Notes: generated from the sequence alone by a model not told the origin. A DNA stretch of 64,000 nt from an uncultured Alphaproteobacteria bacterium (GCA_902574475.1 CACGNZ010000004.1:16739-80738), one strand, 5' to 3'; counted from the first letter of the stretch, positions 53,786-63,905 are shown. Made by a program: numbers and translations.

Positions 53786-54520
53786 ATGAAAAGCGTAGTA
53801 ATTATACCCTCACGAATGGCTTCCACTAGACTGCCAGGCAAACCATTAATGGAGATAAATGGTATTCCAATGATACAACGAGTATGGCAACAAGCAATTG
53901 AGTCAAATATTGGAGAAGTCTTTGTTGCTTGCTCGGAAATTGAAGTGCATGATTTAATCGTAAATAATGGTGGCAAAGCTATTATGACAGATCCAAATCT
54001 CCCCTCTGGAACTGATAGAGTTCACTCCGCTTTTTTAAAGATAAAAAATAAAAAAGACATTGATGTAATAATCAATCTACAAGGTGATATGCCTCTTATA
54101 AATCCAGAACATATTCTTAAAGTCATTGACCCAATAAAAAGAAATTTTGCTATTGGTACACTCGCAACAAACTTAAATGATAATGAATTAAATAATCCCA
54201 ATGTAACAAAAGTTGAAGTTGATTTTAAAAAAAATGAATTAGCGCGGGCGTTGAGTTTTTATAGAGAAGTTACGATAGAAAATAAAAACTTATACCATCA
54301 TGTTGGTATTTATAGTTATACTCCAGATTCAATAAATACATTTATCAATCTACCTAAATCAAAAAATGAAATAGATCTAAGCTTAGAACAAATGAGAGCT
54401 ATGGATTCTAACATTCCAATTGGAGTTACGTATGTTCCTGAAGTTCCAATAAGTGTAGATACAAAAGAGGATTTAATAAATATTGAAACTAATATAAGAG
54501 AGCACAATGATAAAAGTTGA
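53786..54520 (+). CDS. kdsB: 3-deoxy-manno-octulosonate cytidylyltransferase
   Basis: 'IIPSRMASTRLPGKPLMEINGIPMIQRV', 'GTDRVHSAF', 'INLQGDMPLI'. Confidence 0.95.
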   Translation: MKSVVIIPSRMASTRLPGKPLMEINGIPMIQRVWQQAIESNIGEVFVACSEIEVHDLIVNNGGKAIMTDPNLPSGTDRVHSAFLKIKNKKDIDVIINLQGDMPLINPEHILKVIDPIKRNFAIGTLATNLNDNELNNPNVTKVEVDFKKNELARALSFYREVTIENKNLYHHVGIYSYTPDSINTFINLPKSKNEIDLSLEQMRAMDSNIPIGVTYVPEVPISVDTKEDLINIETNIREHNDKS

Positions 54521-55349
54521 TAGTTTTTCATTTCAAGGTGTAAATGGTGCTTATAGTGAACAAGCTGGAAAAAATATTTTTCCAAACGCAACAAGTATAC
54601 CATGTGCAACTTTTGAAGATATGTTTGATCATGTTAGATCAGGAAAATCAGAAGCAGCAATGGTTCCAATAGAAAACTCACTTGCAGGCAGAGTAGCGGA
54701 TACTCAAAGATTGATACCCGATTCTAATTTAAAAATAACTTATGAATATTTTCATGAGGTAAATCATAACTTACTTGGAATTAGAGGTGCAAAAATCTCA
54801 GATATCAAAAGAATAAGAAGTCATGAACAGGGAATTGCTCAATGTCGAAACAAAATTTTAAAACTAGATAAACAAATGATTGTTGAAGCTGATACAGCTG
54901 GATCTGCTAAACTAATTTCAGAGTTAAACAATATTGAAGATGCTGCTATCGCATCTGCACTTGCTGCTAAGATCTATGATCTTGATATTTTGGAAAAAAA
55001 TTTCCAAGATAACCAAAATAATGTAACCCGATTTCTTGTTATGCAAAAAAATTTATTAGATATAAATCCAGATACAAAGGATATTCTTACAACATTAGTA
55101 TTTACAGTTAGAAGTATTCCAGCGGTTTTATATAAATGTCTTGGTGGATTTGCTAGTAATGGTGTTAATATAACTAAGCTCGAGAGTTACATTCACCCAC
55201 AGGGTTTTGATGTTGCACAATTTTATGTAGATTTTGAGGGACATCCTGAAAATACATCTGTAAAATTAGCATTAGAAGAGATGAAATTTTTTTGTAAGAA
55301 GATAGAAATCCTTGGAGTATATGAGAAATCTTCATTCAGGAAAAAATAG
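54507..55349 (+). CDS. pheA: Prephenate dehydratase with ACT domain
   Basis: 'FQGVNGAYSEQAGKNIFP', 'VPIENSLAGRV', 'NVTRFLVM', ACT 'LESYIHPQGFDVAQFYVDFEGH'. Confidence 0.93.
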   Translation: MIKVDSFSFQGVNGAYSEQAGKNIFPNATSIPCATFEDMFDHVRSGKSEAAMVPIENSLAGRVADTQRLIPDSNLKITYEYFHEVNHNLLGIRGAKISDIKRIRSHEQGIAQCRNKILKLDKQMIVEADTAGSAKLISELNNIEDAAIASALAAKIYDLDILEKNFQDNQNNVTRFLVMQKNLLDINPDTKDILTTLVFTVRSIPAVLYKCLGGFASNGVNITKLESYIHPQGFDVAQFYVDFEGHPENTSVKLALEEMKFFCKKIEILGVYEKSSFRKK

Positions 55350-55403
55350 GATTTTTTGAAAAGTCTATTTATATTTTATTTACATTAATGTTATATTACT
55401 ACA

Positions 55404-55491
55404 GGGAGGATTGAGGGCAAATAAATTGCTAATCCAGTCAGATCTGAAAAGAAGCAGCTGTAACAATCTTGTTTGGGTCTCAACTCCTTCC
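55404..55491 (+). ncRNA. ffs: Small bacterial signal recognition particle RNA (4.5S)
   Basis: Core GTCAGATCTGAAAAGAAGCAGC versus the canonical GTCAGGTCCGGAAGGAAGCAGC; terminal stem GGGAGGATTGAG pairs with CTCAACTCCTTCC; immediately upstream of dnaX. Confidence 0.88.
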
Positions 55492-55501
55492 ATTGATTAT
55501 A

Positions 55502-57190
55502 ATGACAGAAGAAAAAAAATATAAAGTTTTAGCTAGAAAATACAGACCTCAAAAATTTGAAGATTTAGTTGGTCAAGAATTATTAGTAAAAATTCTATCA
55601 AACGCTATAAATAATGATCGGCTAGCTCATGCTTATATTCTGACCGGTGTCAGAGGTGTTGGAAAAACCACAACTGCCAGACTTATAGCAATGAGTATTA
55701 ATTGTAAAAATAGGGATAAAAAAAATTGTGAACCATGCGGAAATTGTGATTCATGCAAATCAACAACTTCAGACAGCAATCTTGATGTTATTGAGATTGA
55801 TGCAGCATCGAATACTGGAGTTGATGACATTAGAGAAATAATTGACAATGTAAAATATAAACCCGTTATTGGAGATTATAAAATATTTATAATTGATGAA
55901 GTTCATATGCTTTCAAAAAGTGCATTCAATGCGCTGCTTAAAACTTTAGAAGAACCACCAGAACATGTTAAATTTATTTTTGCCACAACAGAAATTAAAA
56001 AAGTACCAATAACTGTTTTATCGAGGTGTCAGAGATTTGATTTACATAGAATAGAGAATAAAATTTTATCAGATCATTTATTAAAAATTTCCAAACTTGA
56101 AAATATTGATATTGATTTAGACGCTATTTCGTTAATTGTTAGATCGGCAGATGGATCTGTAAGAGATGGTCTTAGTTTATTAGATCAAGCAATAACTAGC
56201 CCAAATGAAAAAGTTGACTCGCAAACTGTAATAAGCATGCTTGGATTAGCTGATAGAGAAAAAATATTTAACTTAGTTGAAATTATTTTAGAAGGAGATG
56301 CGCTTGGTGCAATTAACAAATATAAAGAATTGTATGAATTAGGAGCAGATATAGCAATGATATTTGATGAACTATTAAACGTATTACATTTCCTAGTACA
56401 AATAAAAATAGCACAAGATTTAAAAGATGACATTTATATTCCTGAATTTGAAAGAAATAAGGGAGCTGAATTGTCATCAAAAATGACATTAAATAATTTG
56501 AATATTATATGGCAAATTTTATTCAAAGGTTATCAAGAATTACAAAATAGCTCTCATTTATATCAACATGGGGAAATGATTATTTTAAGAATAATTTATT
56601 TACATGATGGTCCAAGTCCAGAAGATTTAATTAAAAAAATGGACAGAGAAGTTGTAGAAAAAGAACCCTTAGAAAAAAATCTTGAACTACAAAATGAAGC
56701 TAATGAAAGTAGCAAAGTTCTAAATTTTAATGAAAATAAAAAAGAAATTTTACCAAAAGTAAATGTAGATATAATGCATGTTCAAGACTTCAGAAATTTT
56801 GTCGATATGTTTTTTAAAAATAGAGAAGGATTACTCCACACTAAGTTGTACAATGATGTGAAGTTAGTCTCTTTTAAAGAGGGAGAGGTTACTTTAAATA
56901 CATCTAAAATTAATGACACAGCCTTCAATAGAACAGTTGCAAAATTAATCTCTAAGTGGACAGGAAGAATATGGCAGATACATTCATCTACAGGTAATAT
57001 TGGAAAAAGTTTACATGATGAGGATATTATTAACCAGCAAAAAGAAATTGAATTAATGAAAAATCATCCAGAAGTAAAAAAAATATTAAATGAATTTCCT
57101 GAAAGTAAAATTCACTCTATTACAGAACTAGGTGAAATAAATGATGATGAAGCAGATATAAATCAACCAAAGATGAAAAAGGAGAAATAA
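55502..57190 (+). CDS. dnaX: DNA polymerase III subunit gamma/tau
   Basis: 'YKVLARKYRPQKFEDLVGQ', 'GVRGVGKTTTARLIA', Zn cysteines, 'DEVHMLSKSAFNALLKTLEEPP'. Start moved from 55469 to ATG 55502 because the former lies in the SRP RNA. Confidence 0.95.
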   Translation: MTEEKKYKVLARKYRPQKFEDLVGQELLVKILSNAINNDRLAHAYILTGVRGVGKTTTARLIAMSINCKNRDKKNCEPCGNCDSCKSTTSDSNLDVIEIDAASNTGVDDIREIIDNVKYKPVIGDYKIFIIDEVHMLSKSAFNALLKTLEEPPEHVKFIFATTEIKKVPITVLSRCQRFDLHRIENKILSDHLLKISKLENIDIDLDAISLIVRSADGSVRDGLSLLDQAITSPNEKVDSQTVISMLGLADREKIFNLVEIILEGDALGAINKYKELYELGADIAMIFDELLNVLHFLVQIKIAQDLKDDIYIPEFERNKGAELSSKMTLNNLNIIWQILFKGYQELQNSSHLYQHGEMIILRIIYLHDGPSPEDLIKKMDREVVEKEPLEKNLELQNEANESSKVLNFNENKKEILPKVNVDIMHVQDFRNFVDMFFKNREGLLHTKLYNDVKLVSFKEGEVTLNTSKINDTAFNRTVAKLISKWTGRIWQIHSSTGNIGKSLHDEDIINQQKEIELMKNHPEVKKILNEFPESKIHSITELGEINDDEADINQPKMKKEK

Positions 57191-57513
57191 TGGTTAATTT
57201 AGGTAATATGATGAAGCAAGCTCAACAGTTGCAAAAGAAAATGGCTGAAGCACAGAATAAATTAAATGATATTGAAGTTGAAGGTACTTCTGGAGGTGGT
57301 CTTATTAAAGTAACAGCTACAGCAAAAGGTATATTCAAAAGAATTTCAATTGATGACAGCTTGATTAAACAAGATGAGAAAGAAATACTTGAAGATCTGA
57401 TCGTCGCTGCAATAAATGATGCCAAAGAAAAAGGAGAAGCTGCAGCCCAAGAAGAAATGAAAAATCTCACAGGTGGCCTACCATTACCTCCAGGAATGAA
57501 ACTTCCTTTCTAA
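57190..57513 (+). CDS. ybaB: YbaB/EbfC family nucleoid-associated protein
   Basis: 'LGNMMKQAQQLQKKMAEAQNKL', 'LPLPPGMKLPF'; between dnaX and recR. Confidence 0.95.
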   Translation: MVNLGNMMKQAQQLQKKMAEAQNKLNDIEVEGTSGGGLIKVTATAKGIFKRISIDDSLIKQDEKEILEDLIVAAINDAKEKGEAAAQEEMKNLTGGLPLPPGMKLPF

Positions 57514-57515
57514 AA

Positions 57516-58115
57516 ATGGAGCAATCCCCAATAGATAAATTAATAAACGATATTTCAAAACTTCCAGGATTAGGAAGAAGATCGGCTCAAAGAATTGCTC
57601 TTTTTTTACTAAAAAATAAAGATAAAAATTTATCTCCTTTAATTGAGAGTTTAAACTTATCTTATAATAAAATTATTGAGTGTTCAGAATGTGGAAATAT
57701 AGACATGGTTAATCCATGCAATATTTGTGCAAATCCTAAAAGAGATAAAGCAACAATTTGTGTTGTTGAGGATGTGTCAGATTTGTGGACATTAGAAAAA
57801 GTAGGATTTTATCGTGGCCTCTATAATGTTTTAGGTGGTTCATTATCAGCGATTCAAGGTATAGGAACTGATGAATTAAAAATAGAACATCTACTAAAGA
57901 GAATTGAAATAAACAATGTTAAAGAAATTATTCTTGCCTTAAGTACAACTATGGAAGGACAAACAACATCTTTTGTTATTGCAGATAAGCTGGAAAAATT
58001 TAAAGATTTAAATGTAACAAGACTTGCACAAGGAATCCCTATGGGTGGAGAAGTACACTACTTAGATGAAAACACATTAAATACAGCATTCCAATCTAGA
58101 AAAAAAATTACATAA
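57516..58115 (+). CDS. recR: Recombination protein RecR
   Basis: 'LPGLGRRSAQRIALFLL', 'CSECGNIDMVNPCNIC', Toprim 'ICVVEDVSDLW', 'RLAQGIPMGGEVHYLDENTL'. Confidence 0.96.
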   Translation: MEQSPIDKLINDISKLPGLGRRSAQRIALFLLKNKDKNLSPLIESLNLSYNKIIECSECGNIDMVNPCNICANPKRDKATICVVEDVSDLWTLEKVGFYRGLYNVLGGSLSAIQGIGTDELKIEHLLKRIEINNVKEIILALSTTMEGQTTSFVIADKLEKFKDLNVTRLAQGIPMGGEVHYLDENTLNTAFQSRKKIT

Positions 58116-58121
58116 ATAAAA

Positions 58122-58634
58122 ATGGATAAATTACTTTACGTACCAAATCCACTATTACGCCAAAAAGCAGATAAAATTCAGTCTGTTGGAATTAAGGAAA
58201 AAGAAATTGCGAAAAAAATGATGCAAATAATGATAAAAGCACCAGGAGTAGGTTTAGCAGCAAATCAAATTGGAATTCTAAAACAAATTGTGACTATATT
58301 CTTTGTAGATCAACAGACTAAAAAAGAAACACAATATACATTATTTAACCCAAATATTGTTTCATACTCTCAAGAAAAAATTGTTATGGAAGAGGGTTGT
58401 TTATCTCTTCCTGAACAATTTGCAGAAATTGAGAGACCTCAAAATATAGTAGTCGAGTATTTAGATGAAAATAACAAACAAATAACAAAAGAAGTTAGTG
58501 GAGTGGAATCAAGAATTTTACAACATGAAATTGACCATCTTTCTGGAAAATTATTTGTAGATTATCTTTCTTCATTAAAAAGGAATATAATGATCAAAAA
58601 AGTACAAAAAATTTTAAAAAACAAAAAAAAATGA
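58122..58634 (+). CDS. def: Peptide deformylase
   Basis: 'GVGLAANQIG', 'EEGCLSLP', 'LQHEIDHLSGKLFVDYL'. Confidence 0.96.
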   Translation: MDKLLYVPNPLLRQKADKIQSVGIKEKEIAKKMMQIMIKAPGVGLAANQIGILKQIVTIFFVDQQTKKETQYTLFNPNIVSYSQEKIVMEEGCLSLPEQFAEIERPQNIVVEYLDENNKQITKEVSGVESRILQHEIDHLSGKLFVDYLSSLKRNIMIKKVQKILKNKKK

Positions 58635-59554
58635 ATAATAAAAAAATAGTTTTCATGGGTTCACCTAAAATAGCTTCTGAATATCTTGAGGCTTTAATTA
58701 AAAGTAATTTCATAATTTCCGCAGTATTTTCACAACCCCCAAAAAAGAAATCTAGAGGAATGAAAATAATTGAATCCGAAGTCCATCAACTTGCAAATAA
58801 AAATAACATTGAAGTTTTTTGTCCAAATAAGTTTGATAAAAATAATATTGAGATAGTGAAAAAATTAAATCCTGATTTAATTATTGTTATGGCATATGGT
58901 AAAATATTGCCAAAAGATATTCTAGATCTACCGCCATTTGGTTGTATCAATATACATGTATCCTTGTTGCCTAAATGGAGGGGTGCAGCCCCAATAGAAC
59001 ATTCTTTAATGAATGGCGATAAAGAAACGGGTATATCAATAATACAGCTAATCGAAAAATTAGATGCTGGACCAATTATTAATCAAAAAAAAGTAGATAT
59101 AGAAGATGATTGTAATAAAAATGAATTAAGTCAAAAATTAACAGAGGTTGGAATCAAATTATTAGTGGATACTATTCCTCTTATATTTGATAAAAAAATT
59201 TCTTATTCTGATCAGGATGATAATGATGCAACATATGCAAATAAAATTTCTTCACTAAATAGAAAAATTAATTTTAATAAATCTGTAAATGAAGTTTTAA
59301 ATCTTATAAGGGCACATTCACCTAAACCTGGTGCTTGGTTTACTATACAAAATGAAAGAATTAAGATCATTAAAGCAAGAAAATCAAACTCTAACGGTAA
59401 TGCATCGACAATTCTTAACGAGACATTTGACATTGGTTGCAATGATGGAAGTATTGAACCACTAATTTTACAAAGAGAAGGTAAAAATATTATTTCTAAA
59501 GATGATTTTCTTCGTGGCTATAGCTTTAATATTAATGAAATAATAAATGCCTAA
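58631..59554 (+). CDS. fmt: Methionyl-tRNA formyltransferase
   Basis: 'VFMGSPKIASEYLEALI', 'GCINIHVSLLPKWRGAAPIEHSLMNGDKETGISI'. Confidence 0.95.
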   Translation: MNNKKIVFMGSPKIASEYLEALIKSNFIISAVFSQPPKKKSRGMKIIESEVHQLANKNNIEVFCPNKFDKNNIEIVKKLNPDLIIVMAYGKILPKDILDLPPFGCINIHVSLLPKWRGAAPIEHSLMNGDKETGISIIQLIEKLDAGPIINQKKVDIEDDCNKNELSQKLTEVGIKLLVDTIPLIFDKKISYSDQDDNDATYANKISSLNRKINFNKSVNEVLNLIRAHSPKPGAWFTIQNERIKIIKARKSNSNGNASTILNETFDIGCNDGSIEPLILQREGKNIISKDDFLRGYSFNINEIINA

Positions 59555-60281
59555 CTACAAGATAACATTAGAATATGATGGGACTAATTATGTTGGTTGG
59601 CAACGTCAAGAAAATGGCCCCTCTATTCAACAATTGGTTGAAGAAGCAATAGAAAAACTATCAAAACAAAAAATAACACTTTTTGGAGCTGGTCGAACAG
59701 ATGCAGGCGTTCATGCAAGAGGACAGGTAGCTAATTTTGAATTAGAGCAACATTTTGATAGTGATACCATTAGAGATGGCATCAATCATTATCTAAGACC
59801 CCAACCCATATCTATTTTACATGCTGAAGAAGTAGATAAAGATTTTAATTCAAGATTTTCAGCAAAATTGAGATGGTATGAATACAAGATCTTAAATAGA
59901 AGATCACCAATTACGTTAGAGCAAAACAAAGCTTGGTGTGTACATAAAAAAATAGATACCGAAAAAATAATAAAACAATCACAACAATTTATAGGCAAGT
60001 TTGATTTATCTGCTTTTAGGTCAATAAATTGCCAATCAAAATCTCCAATTAAATCTATTAATTCACTAGAAATAAATTTTGATCGTGATGAAATAAACTT
60101 TTTAATATCAGCTAAATCCTTTTTACATTCTCAAGTTAGAATCATGGTCGGAACACTAGTCGACATAGGATTAAATAAAATAGAAAAATCTATTTCAGAA
60201 ATTATTCAATCCAAAAAAAGAGAATATGCAGGAGTTACTGCGCCACCTGAAGGATTATATTTAATCAAAATAGATTATTAA
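59547..60281 (+). CDS. truA: tRNA pseudouridine synthase A
   Basis: 'LEYDGTNYVGWQRQENGPSIQQ', 'GAGRTDAGVHARGQVANFE', 'FLHSQVRIMVGTLVDIG'. Confidence 0.96.
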   Translation: MPNYKITLEYDGTNYVGWQRQENGPSIQQLVEEAIEKLSKQKITLFGAGRTDAGVHARGQVANFELEQHFDSDTIRDGINHYLRPQPISILHAEEVDKDFNSRFSAKLRWYEYKILNRRSPITLEQNKAWCVHKKIDTEKIIKQSQQFIGKFDLSAFRSINCQSKSPIKSINSLEINFDRDEINFLISAKSFLHSQVRIMVGTLVDIGLNKIEKSISEIIQSKKREYAGVTAPPEGLYLIKIDY

Positions 60282-60841
60282 TAAAAGCCAATTTCTGATA
60301 AACAAATATCTGCTTGAAAATCTTTAAATCCAGCAACTAGCCCTAATGTCTTGATATTCTGACCAACTAATTTTTTTGGTTGATAAGCATTTGATTTTTT
60401 AAATTCACTAAACGGTGCTTTTATTATTATCCACTCAGAATTAGTTTTAAAACTATATTTATAATATTGCCATGGAGCCATCGTTAGAGAGGTTCTTACA
60501 TGAATTGAATACTCTTCATTATTACCAAACACTTTAAAATAAACACCTTCAAACTCCTCTGTTGATATTGAAGGTCTTAATTGATTTCTTATTTGAATAA
60601 ATCCACCGTTATTTTCAGTCGTTACATCTCCTGTCATATGATAACAATTAACGTCATTAACTTTTGATATAATCGCTTTACCCTGTGATAATCCACCCAT
60701 TACGCCATCAGTAAAAAAGGCCCAATTTTGACCTTGAGAAGAAATTCCAGGTGTTTCTAAGTTATCAAGTATCATTTTATTCTGAGATTGAAGATTGAAT
60801 GAAAAAAATAAAATAAAAACAAAAATTATTAAACTTTTCAA
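60278..60841 (-). CDS. CIA30 family protein (complex I intermediate-associated protein 30 domain)
   Basis: 'WAFFTDGVMGGLSQGKA', 'GGFIQIRNQL', 'FSEFKKSN...QNIKTLGLVAGFK', signal peptide. Confidence 0.8.
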   Translation of the reverse strand: MKSLIIFVFILFFSFNLQSQNKMILDNLETPGISSQGQNWAFFTDGVMGGLSQGKAIISKVNDVNCYHMTGDVTTENNGGFIQIRNQLRPSISTEEFEGVYFKVFGNNEEYSIHVRTSLTMAPWQYYKYSFKTNSEWIIIKAPFSEFKKSNAYQPKKLVGQNIKTLGLVAGFKDFQADICLSEIGFY

Positions 60842-61122
60842 TTTTTACGATTTTCTGCTAATTTTTTTTTGATAAGAGATAAACCCGTTTCAACTTTTGA
60901 TTTATATGATTCTTCAAATGCCTTTAGCTGCCAATCTGAAAATCTAGATTTTAGTTCAGATAAATTATTTTGTTTCCATTCATTAGAAGTATTTTCATCT
61001 TTCCAAATATCTTTTTCTTCATTGGTTCTTCCACAACCGTAGCAATACCCTGAGATTGGGTCAGTTTTACATACGCTAATGCAAGGCGAAGTTACTTTGT
61101 TCTGTTCCATGATAATATACAT
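60838..61122 (-). CDS. DUF1289 domain-containing protein
   Basis: 'SPCISVCKTDPISGYCYGCGRTNEEKDIW', four-Cys DUF1289 pattern. Confidence 0.85.
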   Translation of the reverse strand: MYIIMEQNKVTSPCISVCKTDPISGYCYGCGRTNEEKDIWKDENTSNEWKQNNLSELKSRFSDWQLKAFEESYKSKVETGLSLIKKKLAENRKN

Positions 61123-61171
61123 ATATTTTTTTTTAGTTTATTCCATTAAAACGATATAAAACTTTAAAATT

Positions 61172-62137
61172 ATGACTGATTTTAGCTATTTAAATGTTGA
61201 TAATGCTTATAAATTAATCAACCAAAAGGTAACAAAAACTCCTTTGGTAACTAATGATTATATAAATAATCTTATAGAAGCTGAAATTTATTTTAAACTT
61301 GAGAATTTACAAAATACTGGATCATTTAAACTACGTGGAGCTACACATAAAATTACAAAATTAATAGAAACTATAAAAGACTCAGGTGTAGTAGCATATT
61401 CATCAGGTAATCATGCACAGGCTGTTGCCTATGCATCTATGATTAATACTATTAGTGCAAAAATAATAATGCCTAAAACTGCACCTCAAATTAAAATTGA
61501 AAATACAAAAAAATATGGAGCAGAGGTAATATTATATGACACTTACTTTCAAAGTAGAGAAGAGATAGGAAATGAAATTCAAAAGAAGGATAATAGAGCT
61601 CTAATTAAACCCTATGATGATGAAGATATAATTGCTGGTCAGGGAACTGCAGCTATCGAAATTGTAAATGATTTGAAAGAGCAATCAATTGAACCTGATC
61701 TGTATTTATGTTGTTGTGGAGGTGGAGGGCTTATTGCAGGAACATCAACATACTTAAAACATATTTACCCAAATATAAAATCATATTCTGTAGAGCCTGA
61801 AGAATTTGATGACACAAAAAGATCTTTAGAAGCTGGTAAGCTTATAGAAAATAAAAAAAATGCTAAATCTTTTTGTGACGCACTATTAGCACCTCAACCT
61901 GGCAATATAACCTTTCAAATTAATTCAAATAATCTTGAAGGAGGACTAAGTGTTTCTGATGAAGAAGTAACAAAGACCATAATTTTACTAGCTGAACAAC
62001 TTAAAATAGTAGTAGAACCAGGTGGAGCAGTTGCAGCAGCTGCAGTATTAAATAATAAAATTGATATCAAAAATAAAAAAATTATAGTTATGATTTCTGG
62101 TGGTAATATCGATTTAAGTTTATTTAATAAGTTATGA
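61172..62137 (+). CDS. PLP-dependent threonine/serine dehydratase family protein
   Basis: 'TPLVTNDYINNL', 'KLENLQNTGSFKLRGATHKI', 'YSSGNHAQAVAYAS', 'CCGGGGLIAG'. Confidence 0.9.
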   Translation: MTDFSYLNVDNAYKLINQKVTKTPLVTNDYINNLIEAEIYFKLENLQNTGSFKLRGATHKITKLIETIKDSGVVAYSSGNHAQAVAYASMINTISAKIIMPKTAPQIKIENTKKYGAEVILYDTYFQSREEIGNEIQKKDNRALIKPYDDEDIIAGQGTAAIEIVNDLKEQSIEPDLYLCCCGGGGLIAGTSTYLKHIYPNIKSYSVEPEEFDDTKRSLEAGKLIENKKNAKSFCDALLAPQPGNITFQINSNNLEGGLSVSDEEVTKTIILLAEQLKIVVEPGGAVAAAAVLNNKIDIKNKKIIVMISGGNIDLSLFNKL

Positions 62138-63900
62138 TGAATCTATCAAATTTAAAAAAATTACAAAATCTATTAAAAGAAAAAGATATCGATATTTTTG
62201 TCATTAATAGAAGTGATGAATATTTAAATGAGTATATTTCTCCAAATGCAGAAAGATTAAATTTTATAACAAACTTTTCTGGTTCAGCGGGAAGAGCAAT
62301 TATAACACCAAGAAATGCATTTTTGTATGTTGATGGACGATATACTTTTCAAGCGAATACTCAAATTAATGCCAAAGAGATTCACGCAAAACATTTAAAT
62401 AGCTTTTGGACAGATTTAGAAAAAATTTTATTAGAAAAAAAATTAAAAATCGCATTAGATCCAACTCTTCATTCAATTATAGAAATTGAAAAAGTGGAAA
62501 AAATGTTAGAGAATTCAACATCTCAACTCCAACTAATAGATAAAAATTTTGTTGATTTAATATGGGAAAATCAACCAAAAACTCAGTATACAGATATATT
62601 CGATCATCCAACAAGTTTTGCTGGTCAGGGCAGAAGTGAAAAACTAGATATTTTAAAAAAATTTTTAGATCAAAATGAGATTGATCATTACTTTGTTTCT
62701 GGGCTTGATAATATTGCTTGGCTATTAAATTTAAGAGCAGATGATATTAAATATACACCACTGCTTTATTCTTATCTTCTAATTTCAAAAAATAATAAAC
62801 ACTCTTTGTATATTAAAGAGTCTGCAATGCCAGAAATACTAAAAAAGGAAATCCAAACATTAATAAATATTAATAATATTGAAAACATCGGATTAATTTT
62901 TAATAACATTAATTCATCTGATTCAATAGGTTTAGATTTTAATTCCACCACTTATTATTTTTTAGATCTTTTAAGAAAACAAAAAATAAATATTAAAAAT
63001 TTAGCAAATCCATGTATTTTGTTAAAAGCTATCAAAAATGAAACTGAACTAGATGGAGCCAAAAAAGCACATATAAGAGATGGTGTTAGTATTACTAAAT
63101 ATATTTATTGGTTGAAAAATATCATGGATCCTAAATCAAATGATGAAATAAGTGTTGCACAACATTTAGAAAATCTTCGAAGAAAAAATGAATTATTTCA
63201 TTCTCCATCTTTCGATACAATATCAGCAATTGATAAAAATGCAGCACTTCCTCATTACCGTGTTACTAAAGAAGGAAAATCATCTTTCTCAGATAATAAT
63301 ATTTACCTTGTTGACTCAGGAGGGCAATATTTTGATGGAACAACCGATATAACAAGAACTATAATTTTAGGTGAAGCAACAACAGAACAAAAAGATAGAT
63401 TTACGAGAGTTCTTAAAGGTCATATTGCCTTATCAAATCATGTTTTTGACAAAGGAACAAAAGGAACTGACATTGATTATCTAGCAAGAAAAAGTTTGCA
63501 AGAAATTAATTTAGATTATGATCATGGGACTGGTCACGGTATAGGAAGTTTTTTAAGCGTTCATGAAGCCCCACAACGTATTGCAAAAAAATCAATGTTT
63601 GATAGCGTTGAGTTACTTCCAGGAATGATTTTATCTAATGAACCTGGATACTATAAAGAAAATGAATATGGCATAAGAACAGAAAATTTAGTCGTGATAA
63701 AAGAGAATAATGATAAAAAATTATACTTTGAAAACATCTCGTGGTGTCCAATAGATTTGGATCTCATTGACATTAGTATGCTCGATCAAATTGAAAGACA
63801 TTGGTTAAATAAATATCATAAAGAAGTGTATGATACATTGAAGACACATCTTGCAAATGATGAGAGAAATTGGCTTAATGAAGTAACCGCTGAGGTTTAA
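62134..63900 (+). CDS. pepP: Xaa-Pro aminopeptidase (M24B)
   Basis: 'VDSGGQYFDGTTDITRTI', 'DHGTGHGIGSFLSVHEAPQ', 'GMILSNEPGYYKENEYGIRTENL'. Confidence 0.93.
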   Translation: MMNLSNLKKLQNLLKEKDIDIFVINRSDEYLNEYISPNAERLNFITNFSGSAGRAIITPRNAFLYVDGRYTFQANTQINAKEIHAKHLNSFWTDLEKILLEKKLKIALDPTLHSIIEIEKVEKMLENSTSQLQLIDKNFVDLIWENQPKTQYTDIFDHPTSFAGQGRSEKLDILKKFLDQNEIDHYFVSGLDNIAWLLNLRADDIKYTPLLYSYLLISKNNKHSLYIKESAMPEILKKEIQTLININNIENIGLIFNNINSSDSIGLDFNSTTYYFLDLLRKQKINIKNLANPCILLKAIKNETELDGAKKAHIRDGVSITKYIYWLKNIMDPKSNDEISVAQHLENLRRKNELFHSPSFDTISAIDKNAALPHYRVTKEGKSSFSDNNIYLVDSGGQYFDGTTDITRTIILGEATTEQKDRFTRVLKGHIALSNHVFDKGTKGTDIDYLARKSLQEINLDYDHGTGHGIGSFLSVHEAPQRIAKKSMFDSVELLPGMILSNEPGYYKENEYGIRTENLVVIKENNDKKLYFENISWCPIDLDLIDISMLDQIERHWLNKYHKEVYDTLKTHLANDERNWLNEVTAEV

Positions 63901-63905
63901 GTAAA

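Noticed and set aside
53695-53976. N-terminal extension of the cytochrome c ORF (listed 53149..53976)
   Set aside because: It runs antisense through the 5' end of kdsB; the TM-anchored cytochrome starts naturally at ATG 53694 (or 53706).
55469-55501. TTG-initiated 11-aa extension of dnaX
   Set aside because: Lies inside the SRP RNA; conserved DnaX N-terminus begins at ATG 55502.
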